This document shows positions 1-6,606 of a stretch of 11,340 bases of DNA, one piece after another (position 1 is the first letter of the stretch; every line of letters begins with the position of its first letter). The notes under the pieces are model-generated. The model saw only the letters and a program-made list of their open reading frames with translations, made no database searches and was not told the origin of the DNA. The position numbers and the translations under genes are program-made. Source of the DNA: Desulfobulbaceae bacterium UBA5628 (lineage in GTDB: Bacteria; Desulfobacterota; Desulfobulbia; Desulfobulbales; Desulfurivibrionaceae); the NCBI GenBank assembly GCA_002421565.1, contig DIKC01000060.1, forward strand, positions 2,564 to 13,903, read 5' to 3'.

Positions 1-1368
1 ACCGACTCCACCCGGATCAACGACGAGGCCATCGCCGGAGCCCGCCAGTTCATCGGCCAGACCTACGGCCCGGATTTCCTGCCCCCCAAGCCGATCCACT
101 ACAAGGCCGGCAAATCGGCCCAGGACGCCCATGAGGCGGTCCGCCCCACCGATCTCGCCCACACCCCGGAAAAGCTGGCCCCCTTGCTGGACAAGGACAT
201 GCTCGCCCTCTACACCCTGATCTGGAAGCGCTTTCTCGCCTGCCAGATGGCCCCGGCCCGCTACGATCAGACCTCGATCCTGGTCGCCGCCGATAAGCAC
301 GAATTGAAGGCGGTGGGTTCGATCATGCGCTTTCCCGGCTTTATAACCATCTATGTCGAATCCGAGGACGAAAACGCCGAGGCCGCCGATGACAGCGCCA
401 CCCTCCCCGATCTCAAGGCCGGCGACACCCTCAAACTGCTGGAACTGCTGCCCAAACAGCACTTCACCCAGCCGCCGCCCCGCTACACCGAAGCCACCCT
501 GGTCAAGGCCTTGGAGGAAAACGGGGTCGGCCGGCCAAGCACCTACGCGGCGATCATCTCCACCATCCAGGACAAGGAGTATGTCCGCCTGGAGCAGCGC
601 CGCTTCTTCCCCACCGATCTCGGGCTGATCGTCAACGATCTGCTGGTGGACCACTTCCCGGCGGTGATCGACGTGGAATTCACCGCCTCCATGGAAGGCC
701 GCCTCGATGAGGTGGAAAGCGGCGCCAAGGAGTGGGTCGGGGTCTTGCGCGATTTTTACGGCCCCTTCAAGGAGACCCTGGAGCGGGCCAAGGAAGAGAT
801 GAAATCACTCAAGCGCTCGGCCGTGCCCACCGACCTCAAGTGCCCCCTCTGCGGCGGCAGCATGGTAATCAAGTGGGGGAAAAACGGCGAGTTCCTGGCC
901 TGCGAGAATTTCCCGGACTGCAAGCACACCTCGGATTTCACCCGGGAGGCGGACGGCAAGGTGGTGCCGGTGATCGCGCCCGCGCCGGAGGAATCAACCG
1001 AGGTCTGCGAAAAATGCGGCAAGGCGATGGTCTATAAAAACGGCCGCTTCGGCCGCTTCCTGGCCTGTTCCGGGTATCCCGAGTGCAAGAACGTCCGGGC
1101 GATTTCCACCGGGGTGCCCTGCCCGGAACCGGGTTGCGACGGCGAGCTGGTGCAGAAGGTTTCCAAGCGGGGCAAGGTCTTTTACAGTTGCAACCGCTAT
1201 CCCAAATGCACCTTTGCCACCTGGGACAAGCCGGTCAACCGCCCCTGCCTGCTCTGCGATTCCCCTTATCTGGTGGAAAAGGAGAGCAAAAAAGAGGGCC
1301 GGCAAATCAAATGCCCGGTCAAGGGCTGCCACTACAAGGAAACCCTGGAACCGGAATCCGGGGAGTAG
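1..1368 (+). CDS. topA: DNA topoisomerase I, C-terminal part (5' end outside window)
   Basis: Type IA topoisomerase, which relaxes negatively supercoiled DNA by passing one strand through a break held by a tyrosine. The reading frame is open from base 1, so the gene starts upstream; 455 residues are visible. The first residues read TDSTRI, the conserved stretch that follows the catalytic tyrosine in this family, so that tyrosine lies just outside the window. QDAHEAVRPTD (about residues 41-51) and ALEENGVGRPSTYA (about 170-183) are further family signatures. From about residue 281 to the end there are four zinc-ribbon units with Cys pairs (CPLC...C...C; CEKC...C...C; CPEPGC...C...C; CLLC...C...C). 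The last is the most divergent. The TTG at 184 is an internal codon, not a start. The gene ends with TAG at 1366. Confidence 0.97.
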   Translation, partial: TDSTRINDEAIAGARQFIGQTYGPDFLPPKPIHYKAGKSAQDAHEAVRPTDLAHTPEKLAPLLDKDMLALYTLIWKRFLACQMAPARYDQTSILVAADKHELKAVGSIMRFPGFITIYVESEDENAEAADDSATLPDLKAGDTLKLLELLPKQHFTQPPPRYTEATLVKALEENGVGRPSTYAAIISTIQDKEYVRLEQRRFFPTDLGLIVNDLLVDHFPAVIDVEFTASMEGRLDEVESGAKEWVGVLRDFYGPFKETLERAKEEMKSLKRSAVPTDLKCPLCGGSMVIKWGKNGEFLACENFPDCKHTSDFTREADGKVVPVIAPAPEESTEVCEKCGKAMVYKNGRFGRFLACSGYPECKNVRAISTGVPCPEPGCDGELVQKVSKRGKVFYSCNRYPKCTFATWDKPVNRPCLLCDSPYLVEKESKKEGRQIKCPVKGCHYKETLEPESGE

Positions 1369-1401
1369 GCAAGGCGAAAAAAAGGTGGGATTTTCCGGCA
1401 A

Positions 1402-1431
1402 TGGATGTTTATAATAAAGGCATCCACTTTT
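1402..1431 (+). terminator. Possible intrinsic terminator after topA
   Basis: TGGATG (1402-1407) pairs with CATCCA (1421-1426), and inside it TTTA (1408-1411) pairs with TAAA (1415-1418) around a TAA loop, leaving a GG bulge. The sequence CTTTTC follows. This is a 10-bp interrupted stem with a short T run, so a weak terminator is plausible. The same stretch contains TATAAT (1410-1415), which could instead be a -10 box for the next gene, but I see no good -35 box at the right distance. Confidence 0.35.
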
Positions 1432-1462
1432 CAGGCGGCATTTTCAATTTCGGAGGTCAGCA

Positions 1463-1819
1463 ATGATTTCAGGGGTCCAATCAGCACTCTCCGGCCTCAT
1501 GGCGCTCCAGAAAAAGAGCGAGGCCTCGGCCCACAACACCGCCAACGTCAACACCGACGGCTACAAGAAGGTGCGGGTGACCATCTCCGGCGAAGAGCCC
1601 CAGGGGGTCACCGCCCGGGCGGAAACGGTAAACACCCCCGGCCCGCTGGTGCCGGAAATGACCGCCAGCGGCGAAATGGAAATGGTGGAGAAATCCAACG
1701 TCGAACTGACCGAGGAACTCCCCAACCAGATGCTCAGCCGCCGCTTCTTCCAAGCCAATCTCAAGACCGTCCAAATCCACGACGAAATGCTCGGCAGCCT
1801 GCTGGACATCAAAGGATAA
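1463..1819 (+). CDS. Orphan flagellar rod/hook-family protein (FlgC-like, short)
   Basis: A 118-residue protein with both ends of the flagellar basal-body rod/hook family. The N-terminus (residues 5-35) has the pattern SALSGL..., then HNTANVNTDGYKK, like the ANxxTxGY signature of the rod-protein N-terminal domain. The C-terminus (residues 79-118) has SNVELTEE, FFQANLKTVQ and DEMLGSLLDIK, matching the C-terminal helix that packs into the rod or hook. Only about 45 residues lie between, so it is slightly shorter than a usual FlgC (about 135-150). The ATG follows a strong GGAGG (1452-1456) at 6 nt. No other flagellar gene is in view, so whether it enters a flagellum, is a second FlgC copy, or has another use cannot be told. 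Family membership is secure; the name flgC is not. Confidence 0.8.
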   Translation: MISGVQSALSGLMALQKKSEASAHNTANVNTDGYKKVRVTISGEEPQGVTARAETVNTPGPLVPEMTASGEMEMVEKSNVELTEELPNQMLSRRFFQANLKTVQIHDEMLGSLLDIKG

Positions 1820-1831
1820 ACCGAGCCCGCC

Positions 1832-2041
1832 ATGAATTTCAGCATTGAGTGCGAGGAAGAAGTTGATGGCCGCTGGCTCGCCGAGGTTCCGCAGCTTCCC
1901 GGCGTCCTGTGCTACGGCAAAACCGCAGAGGAAGCTATAGCGAAGGTTGAAGTGCTTGCCCTCCGTGCCATGGCTGAACGCCTTGAGCACAACGAATCGC
2001 GTCCCGTCGAAATCAATATCTCTCTTCCCCTCGCCGCATGA
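1832..2041 (+). CDS. hicB: HicB-family antitoxin (short form)
   Basis: A 69-residue protein with the HicB antitoxin core: an N-terminal strand (NFSIECEEE), then GRWLAEVPQLPGV (residues 13-25), then YGKTAEEAIAKVE (28-40), the usual sequence of strands and a helix that occludes the HicA active site. It would neutralise the HicA encoded by the next gene, and the pair probably controls its own transcription. Unlike full-length HicB there is no ribbon-helix-helix or HTH tail; the protein ends soon after the core, so it may not bind DNA itself. The gene starts 12 bp after the flagellar-like gene, with no clear Shine-Dalgarno sequence, and its TGA overlaps the start of hicA (ATGA at 2038-2041). Antitoxin-first order is the reverse of the classical hicAB order but common in this subfamily. 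Confidence 0.85.
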   Translation: MNFSIECEEEVDGRWLAEVPQLPGVLCYGKTAEEAIAKVEVLALRAMAERLEHNESRPVEINISLPLAA

Positions 2042-2250
2042 GTCAGTGGCCGTCCCTCAAGGCCAAGCGGTTGCTTGCGGCGCTGTTTGGCATAGGGTGG
2101 CAAGTCAAGCGGCACTCTGGTTCTCACCGAACGCTGTCCCGCGAAGGGTGGCCCGATGTCGTCTTCTCGTTTCACGACGGCGAAGAAATCGGCCCCCGAA
2201 TGCTTGCGCGTATCGCCAAACACACCGGCATCACTCCCGAAGACCTGTGA
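2038..2250 (+). CDS. hicA: HicA-family mRNA interferase toxin
   Basis: A 70-residue protein of the HicA family, small double-stranded-RNA-binding-fold toxins that cleave mRNA and stop translation until HicB blocks them. Visible signatures are an N-terminal helix (LKAKRLLAALFGIGWQ), then KRHSGSH (residues 25-30), where the histidine of the GSH motif (H30) is the expected catalytic residue, a strand (VVFSFHDGEEIGP) in place of the usual P-x-H-x-G-x-E-I motif, and a final helix ending HTGITPEDL. The second conserved block is FSFHDGEE rather than the common VPxHxxxE, a modest divergence. Translation is probably coupled to hicB through the 4-base overlap. The catalytic residue is intact, so the toxin is probably functional; this is inferred, not shown. 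Confidence 0.83.
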   Translation: MSQWPSLKAKRLLAALFGIGWQVKRHSGSHRTLSREGWPDVVFSFHDGEEIGPRMLARIAKHTGITPEDL

Positions 2251-2263
2251 TGCCGAACTCTAC

Positions 2264-2301
2264 AGTCCACGGGTGCGCCGGTTGCGGCGCGCCCGTGGAC
2301 T
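2264..2301 (+). repeat. Strong 16-bp hairpin between hicA and the HNH gene
   Basis: AGTCCACGGGTGCGCC (2264-2279) and GGCGCGCCCGTGGACT (2286-2301) pair along all 16 positions as RNA, with one G-U wobble, around a 6-nt loop (GGTTGC). It begins 13 bp after the hicA stop. Only TTTGCACG follows, so as an intrinsic terminator it has a weak T tract. Alternatives are an mRNA-stabilising 3' hairpin for hicBA, or a recombination-site remnant (AAC lies 5 nt outside one arm and GTT 6 nt outside the other, as in integron attC sites, but the attC boxes do not match well). Confidence 0.75.
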
Positions 2302-2320
2302 TTGCACGTTAGCCTTCTCG

Positions 2321-3391
2321 ATGGCACGCACTGCTTTAGCCGACATAGCATTTGACGAACAGGACGCGAATCTATTCCTCGTCAAGGATGCTCGCCTGCG
2401 CGCCGACGCACTCAAGCATTCCATCCTTCCACGGCTTCAGGTAGTGATGAATGAAGCCATTATGTCAATCAGAAACGTGCTCGGAGTCGAGGCGCTAAGC
2501 GATTCCATCGTCAGTGTCGGCCCAAACTTCCGTACCAAACGAACGAGCGAGCTTGAGCATCTCTATGACTCAGCTCTTGTTGCCCTTGGCGGGCAGCGAA
2601 AAGATAAGTGGCCGGGCTTCTCTCGAACTGATGGAAAGCCTGTGCAAATCCTACCCTTTCGATTGGGTTTTGTACTTGATCGATTTGGTGTTTCAATCAT
2701 CTTGGAAAATAGATGGATGAGGCGGCTTACGCGGGGATGCTTCAATAGCCTGCTCAAGTTCCATCTCGACAACGAGGAGAAGATAAATGCGTTGTGTTTC
2801 GCATCTGGTATGCAGCCTGCTCCTCTCGTCACGAATTCGCTGCCTTACCTATCTACCCAGACGGATCAGTATCGTGTCCGCCTCGAAAATGGCTGGTTCG
2901 ACAATCATTTCTTCGGGCATACCTATCACTTTTCTGTTCTTGAGCCACAGTTACAAAGATTGATTTCCGCATACACGATCTTCTTCCCCATCTATGATTC
3001 ATACATACGCATAGCGAAAGATATTCCACCACGGCTCGATGAATTGACAGCAAAGCTAAACGCGTGGTTGCAGGTAGAAATTGAGCGTAAAGATAATGAC
3101 ATTGATGAAAAGGTCGCCATCGACCCTCATGCAATTCATTCGGCGGCGATTTCCGCGGAGCAGAAAATTCGAGTCATGCCAGCCATACGTTGGCAAGTGT
3201 TCCAGCGCGATGGATGGAAGTGCGTAGCCTGCGGTAGGTCATCGCATGATGACGCGATTCTTCACGTCGATCATATTCTGCCTCGATCGCTCGGCGGACA
3301 TGACGGAATCGACAACTACCAAACCTTGTGTAATGTATGCAATCTTGGCAAAGGTAATCGTAATGCTACGAATCTGCGGCGAGAAGGATAA
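2321..3391 (+). CDS. HNH endonuclease with unrecognised N-terminal domain
   Basis: A 356-residue protein. The C-terminal 70 residues form an HNH nuclease with a zinc knuckle: RWQVFQRDGWKCVAC (C301, C304), HVDHILPRSLGG (H315, H318), N332, then LCNVCN (C337, C340, N341) and GKGN. This fits the McrA/phage type that cuts DNA using one metal ion; the knuckle holds zinc structurally. Residues 1-280 are mainly helical with no motif I recognise and may decide target or partner. The frame stays open upstream to 2156 through the hairpin and into hicA, but ATG at 2321 is the first start not overlapping hicA; it lacks a clear Shine-Dalgarno sequence, so the start is uncertain. Base composition is clearly lower in GC than the neighbours (two 60-base lines counted by hand gave 50% and 42%; one in pilM gave 70%), which suggests transfer. 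Role (defence, mobile element, other) unknown. Confidence 0.85.
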   Translation: MARTALADIAFDEQDANLFLVKDARLRADALKHSILPRLQVVMNEAIMSIRNVLGVEALSDSIVSVGPNFRTKRTSELEHLYDSALVALGGQRKDKWPGFSRTDGKPVQILPFRLGFVLDRFGVSIILENRWMRRLTRGCFNSLLKFHLDNEEKINALCFASGMQPAPLVTNSLPYLSTQTDQYRVRLENGWFDNHFFGHTYHFSVLEPQLQRLISAYTIFFPIYDSYIRIAKDIPPRLDELTAKLNAWLQVEIERKDNDIDEKVAIDPHAIHSAAISAEQKIRVMPAIRWQVFQRDGWKCVACGRSSHDDAILHVDHILPRSLGGHDGIDNYQTLCNVCNLGKGNRNATNLRREG

Positions 3392-3426
3392 CGCTGCGCA
3401 ATAACGCTGCGCAATAAAGCTGCTCA
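3388..3426 (+). repeat. Three tandem 13-bp repeats at the HNH/pyrC junction
   Basis: ATAACGCTGCGCA occurs at 3388-3400 and identically at 3401-3413, followed by ATAAAGCTGCTCA (3414-3426) with two differences. The first copy contains the HNH stop codon (TAA 3389-3391) and the last copy ends in the pyrC stop codon (TCA, TGA on the minus strand). The two perfect copies each hold the palindrome TGCGCA, so they can also pair with each other as a 6-bp hairpin with a 7-nt loop. They fill the whole space between two convergent genes; no better terminator is present there. Confidence 0.9.
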
Positions 3427-4728
3427 ACGCCAGAGGGTCTGGCCGGGGGCCTCAAAGGTGGCACGGCCGGCTAGAATGGTGAGTACCGCCCGCCCCTGCA
3501 AATCCCAGCCGAGGAAGGGGGAGTTGCGGCTTTTGGAAACCACCGTTTCCGCCTGGTAGGTGAAGCTGAGTTCCGGGTCGATCACGGTCAGGTCGGCCGG
3601 CGCTTCTTCTTGCAGGGTGCCGCCGCTCACGCCCAGAATCCGGGCCGGGTTGGCGGCCAGCAGTTCGATCATCCGGGCCGGGGAAATGACCCCCTCCCGC
3701 ACCAGGGCCAGGGTCAGGGGAACCGAGGTTTCCAGGCCGATGATTCCGTTGGCGGCGAGATCGAATTCCACTTCCTTTTCCAGGGCGCTGTGGGGGGCGT
3801 GGTCGGTGGCGATGGCGTCCAGGGTGCCGTCGGCCAATCCTTGCCGGATGGCGGCGAGATCGTCGGCGGTGCGGAGGGGCGGATTCATCTTGGCGCGGGT
3901 ATCGTAATCGCCCACCGCCTCCTCGGTGAGGGTGAAGTAATGGGGGGCGGTTTCCGCGGTCACCCGGCCGCCCCTGGCCTTGGCCCGCCGGATCAGATCC
4001 ACCGCCTCCCTAGTGCTGACATGGGCGATATGGATCGGCCGGCCGGTATATTCGGCCAGGGCGAGATCGCGGTAAACCATGATCTCCTCGGCCACCCGGG
4101 GAATGCCGCGCAGGCCGAGGCGGGTGGCAAGCGCCCCCTCGTTCATCGCTCCGTGATGGCTGAGGCTGCTCTCCTCGGGATGGGAGATAACCAGCAGGTC
4201 GTGATTGCCGGCATATTCCAAGGCCCGCCGCATGAGCTGGCTGTTGCCCACTGGCCGGCCGTCGTCGCTTACCGCCACCGCCCCGCCCCGTCGCATTTCC
4301 CCGAACGGGGCCAGGCTTTCGCCGTCGCTGCCCCGGCTGATCGCTCCCACCGGATAAATCCTGGTCGCCGCCCCCTGCGCCCGGGCCATGATCAGGGCGG
4401 TGACCGCCTCGCAATCGTTGACCGGCCTGGTGTTGGGCATGCAGGCCACGGCGGTGAAGCCGCCGGCCGCCGCCGCCAAAGCGCCGCTGGCAATGGTTTC
4501 CTTGTGTTCGTCGCCAGGCTCGCGGAGATGAACGTGGATGTCGATCAGGCCCGGAACCAGCCAGCGGCCGCCGAGATCGATCCGGGGTACGCCGGCCGGG
4601 ATTGCCGCCGGGGCCGGCCCGGCAAAGACCGCCTTGATCCGGCCCTCTTCCAGCCACACCCCGCCAAGGCCGTCCAGGCCTCGTCGCGGATCAATCAGCC
4701 GCCCGTTTATCAGACACCGCGCCTCCAC
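3424..4728 (-). CDS. pyrC: Dihydroorotase, class I
   Basis: Zinc amidohydrolase that cyclises carbamoyl-aspartate to dihydroorotate, the third step of pyrimidine synthesis, in the cytoplasm. 434 residues, the usual length for class I. Metal and catalytic motifs are all present: DIHVHLREPG (H65, H67), MPNTRP (97-102), SDDGRP (D155/D156), ISHPEE (H183), HIAHVST (H236) and ATDHAPH (D309, H310). It is therefore expected to be an active enzyme, not a structural pseudo-DHOase. The start is GTG at 4728, directly after the pyrB TAA with no spacer; GGGAGG in the last pyrB codons lies 7 nt upstream and serves as its Shine-Dalgarno sequence, so the two are translationally linked. The C-terminus (GQTLWR) meets the 13-bp repeat array at the island border. 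Confidence 0.97.
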   Translation of the reverse strand: MEARCLINGRLIDPRRGLDGLGGVWLEEGRIKAVFAGPAPAAIPAGVPRIDLGGRWLVPGLIDIHVHLREPGDEHKETIASGALAAAAGGFTAVACMPNTRPVNDCEAVTALIMARAQGAATRIYPVGAISRGSDGESLAPFGEMRRGGAVAVSDDGRPVGNSQLMRRALEYAGNHDLLVISHPEESSLSHHGAMNEGALATRLGLRGIPRVAEEIMVYRDLALAEYTGRPIHIAHVSTREAVDLIRRAKARGGRVTAETAPHYFTLTEEAVGDYDTRAKMNPPLRTADDLAAIRQGLADGTLDAIATDHAPHSALEKEVEFDLAANGIIGLETSVPLTLALVREGVISPARMIELLAANPARILGVSGGTLQEEAPADLTVIDPELSFTYQAETVVSKSRNSPFLGWDLQGRAVLTILAGRATFEAPGQTLWR

Positions 4729-5661
4729 TTATTCGCCTCCCATGATCAGATAAAGCAGGGCCATCCGCACCGCCACCCCGTTGGTCACCTGGTCGAGGAT
4801 CACCGAACGCGGCCCGTCGGCCAGGGCGGGATCAAGCTCCACCCCCCGATTGATCGGACCGGGATGCATGATGATCGCGTCCGCTTTGGCCCCGGCCATC
4901 ACCGCCGGGGTAATCCCGAAAAAGGTGGCATATTCACGCAGCGAGGGGAGCAGGGGGTCCTGCTGCCGTTCGTGCTGAATGCGCAGGGCCATGACCACGT
5001 CGGCATCGGCCACCGCCTCGCGCACCGTGGGGCAAACCGTGGCCCCCAGTTGTTCGATGCCGGGCGGGATCAGGGTGGCCGGGCCGCTGACCCGCACTTC
5101 CGCCCCCATTTTGGAAAACCCGATGATATTGGAATGGGCCACCCGGCTGTGGCTGATATCGCCGATAATCGCCACCCGCAGCCCCTCGATCCGGCCCTTG
5201 TTTTCCTGGACGGTGAGGAGATCGAGCAGCCCCTGGCTGGGATGTTCGTGGGTGCCGTCGCCGGCATTGATCACCGAGGCCGGGATATGCTCGGCCAGCA
5301 GCCGGGCCGAACCGGAACGGGCGTGGCGGATGATGATGCAGTCGGGATTCATCGCCGCCAGGTTGCGGGCGGTATCGACCATGGTTTCGCCCTTGACGGT
5401 GCTGCTGCCGCTGTTGCCGATGTTGAAGGTATCGGCGCTCATCCGCTTGGCCGCCACCTCGAAGGAAAGGCGGGTGCGGGTGGAGGGCTCGAAAAAGAGA
5501 TTGATCACCGTCCGGCCGCGGAGGGTGGGAACCTTCTTGATGTTGCGCTGGGAAATTTCCTTGAACGAATCGGCGGTGCGGAGAATAAAGGCGATGTCGG
5601 CGGCCGAGAGATCGGCCAGCCCCAGGATGTGCTTGTGACTAAAACGGTAGTCAGCGTTCAT
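4729..5661 (-). CDS. pyrB: Aspartate carbamoyltransferase catalytic subunit
   Basis: Condenses carbamoyl phosphate with aspartate to make carbamoyl-aspartate, the committed step of pyrimidine synthesis. 310 residues, normal length. Carbamoyl-phosphate binding loop [13 protein letters not shown] (residues 56-68), the lysine of SSTVKGET (K90), HEHPSQG (138-144), RIQHER (227-232, aspartate binding) and HPGPINRG (266-273) are all intact. No pyrI regulatory subunit is adjacent; the pairing with pyrC resembles the PyrB-PyrC arrangement in which the two enzymes form a complex, but with an active PyrC this need not apply. ATG at 5661 has only a weak AAGGG upstream and follows the lepB stop by 19 bp, so it is co-transcribed with lepB. 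I see no obvious attenuator in front of it. Confidence 0.97.
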   Translation of the reverse strand: MNADYRFSHKHILGLADLSAADIAFILRTADSFKEISQRNIKKVPTLRGRTVINLFFEPSTRTRLSFEVAAKRMSADTFNIGNSGSSTVKGETMVDTARNLAAMNPDCIIIRHARSGSARLLAEHIPASVINAGDGTHEHPSQGLLDLLTVQENKGRIEGLRVAIIGDISHSRVAHSNIIGFSKMGAEVRVSGPATLIPPGIEQLGATVCPTVREAVADADVVMALRIQHERQQDPLLPSLREYATFFGITPAVMAGAKADAIIMHPGPINRGVELDPALADGPRSVILDQVTNGVAVRMALLYLIMGGE

Positions 5662-5680
5662 CTTGCCCTTTGGTAACCGT

Positions 5681-6307
5681 TCAGCGGATGATGTTGCCGA
5701 GCCGCGACCAGCGGACCGCGGTCTCTTCCCCGTCCCACGACCAATATATCATAAAGGCCCGGCCCTTCACCGCTCGAAAATCGACCATCCCCCAGAAGCG
5801 GCCATCGTGGCTGTTGTCCCGGTTGTCGCCCATGACGAGAAGCTGCTCGGCCGCCACCGTGACCGGGCCGAAGTTGTCGCGGGGCTGCTGGTCAGCGCTG
5901 TAGAGCCGCTCGTCGAGAAAAACGGCGTGGGGATCATCGATCCGTTCACCGTTGACATAGACCACCTTGTCCTTGATTTCAACCGTGTCGCCCGGCCGTC
6001 CGATCACCCGCTTGATGTAGTCCTGGGAGGGATTTTGCGGATATTTGAAGACGATCACATCCTGCCGTTGCGGCTCGCCCAGTTCCAACCAGGCCTCGCC
6101 GGAAAAGGGATTGCGCACCCCGTAGGCAAACTTGCTGACCAGGATATGATCGCCCACCAGGAGGGTGGGAATCATCGAGCCGGAAGGAATTTTAAAGGCC
6201 TGCACCACAAAGGTGCGGATGAAAAAGGCGAGCAGGAGGGCGATGATAATCGCCTCGGCATATTCGCGGAAAACTGATTTGCGGAATTCCTGGGCAGGTT
6301 CGATCAA
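5681..6307 (-). CDS. lepB: Signal peptidase I
   Basis: Membrane serine protease that removes signal peptides from exported proteins, acting on the periplasmic face of the inner membrane. The sequence shows one hydrophobic N-terminal anchor ([20 protein letters not shown]), then the catalytic serine in [10 protein letters not shown], the catalytic lysine in [12 protein letters not shown], and the conserved [14 protein letters not shown] near the C-terminus. I place the start at TTG 6307, which has GGAGG 8 nt upstream (6316-6320) and gives 208 residues, with [10 protein letters not shown] beginning close to the N-terminus as is typical. The frame is open 35 codons further, to a TTG at 6412 that has no Shine-Dalgarno sequence; that extension would be proline- and charge-rich and unlike the family. 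First gene of the lepB-pyrB-pyrC operon. Confidence 0.93.
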   Translation of the reverse strand: MIEPAQEFRKSVFREYAEAIIIALLLAFFIRTFVVQAFKIPSGSMIPTLLVGDHILVSKFAYGVRNPFSGEAWLELGEPQRQDVIVFKYPQNPSQDYIKRVIGRPGDTVEIKDKVVYVNGERIDDPHAVFLDERLYSADQQPRDNFGPVTVAAEQLLVMGDNRDNSHDGRFWGMVDFRAVKGRAFMIYWSWDGEETAVRWSRLGNIIR

Positions 6308-6390
6308 GTTGACATCCTCCGGGGCCGGATTGAGCGGCAGCGGACGATTCCGGCCGGTTGCCCGATTCTCTTCCGCTGCAAATGGCCGGA

Positions 6391-6419
6391 GATATACCGC
6401 AAACTCCGGCAAAAAACAA
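6391..6419 (-). promoter_or_regulatory. Candidate sigma-70 promoter for lepB-pyrB-pyrC
   Basis: On the minus strand TTGTTT (6419-6414) and TATATC (6396-6391) are separated by 17 bp. The match to consensus is weak. If used, transcription would begin near 6385, downstream of the TTG at 6412 and upstream of the TTG at 6307, which supports the shorter lepB. Confidence 0.3.
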
Positions 6420-6472
6420 GGCTGATGATCGCGGTTTTTTTTGCAATTCCGGCAAGTAACGCTGCTTTACCC

Positions 6473-6502
6473 TTGACAGGCGATTTATTTTGTGTCCTTA
6501 AT
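6473..6502 (+). promoter_or_regulatory. Candidate sigma-70 promoter for the pil operon
   Basis: A perfect TTGACA (6473-6478) is followed after 18 bp by CTTAAT (6497-6502), four of six matches to TATAAT. It lies about 105 bp upstream of the pilM start and would give an untranslated leader of nearly 100 nt that contains two hairpins. Confidence 0.5.
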
Positions 6503-6525
6503 GCTCATAGCCTGCGTAAGGCGTG

Positions 6526-6550
6526 GGCGTCGGCGAACCCCGGCGACGCC
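6526..6550 (+). promoter_or_regulatory. Leader hairpin 1 upstream of pilM
   Basis: GGCGTCG (6526-6532) pairs with CGACGCC (6544-6550) around an 11-nt loop. AAGGCGT just upstream (6518-6524) could pair with ACGCCT in the right arm instead, so two alternative folds are possible. No riboswitch family signature was recognised. Confidence 0.4.
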
Positions 6551-6575
6551 TGCAATATAGCCAAAAAAATAAAGT

Positions 6576-6595
6576 TTCGGCCGCATTCGGCCGAA
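6576..6595 (+). promoter_or_regulatory. Perfect inverted repeat just before the pilM start
   Basis: TTCGGCCG (6576-6583) and CGGCCGAA (6588-6595) form a perfect 8-bp inverted repeat with a CATT loop. It ends 11 bp before the pilM ATG, next to the weak ribosome site AAAAGG. It may be an operator or an RNA hairpin affecting initiation; no T run follows, so it is not a standard terminator. Confidence 0.5.
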
Positions 6596-6606
6596 TATAA
6601 AAGGTC

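Noticed and set aside
2156..2320. Longer HNH protein starting at ATG 2156
   Set aside because: It would overlap hicA by 95 bp and read through the hairpin into Arg-rich, unnatural-looking sequence. ATG 2321 begins a normal-looking protein.
3610..5676. 688-codon open frame on the plus strand, antisense to pyrC and pyrB
   Set aside because: Both minus-strand genes are complete with intact motifs. The antisense frame is rich in Gly, His, Arg and Pro, as expected for a shadow in GC-rich DNA, and it matches no family I know.
6305..6314. Tiny ORF (ATG TCA ACT TGA) overlapping the lepB TTG start
   Set aside because: Three codons in GC-rich sequence arise by chance. The overlap with TTG could allow coupling, but nothing else supports it.
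6457..6465. TAACGCTGC, also part of the 13-bp repeats at 3388-3413
   Set aside because: Only 9 bases match and the flanks differ, so the link between the two sites is probably chance.
6503..6606. GEMM (cyclic-dinucleotide) riboswitch before pilM
   Set aside because: The conserved GEMM core sequences are not present; only generic hairpins are seen.
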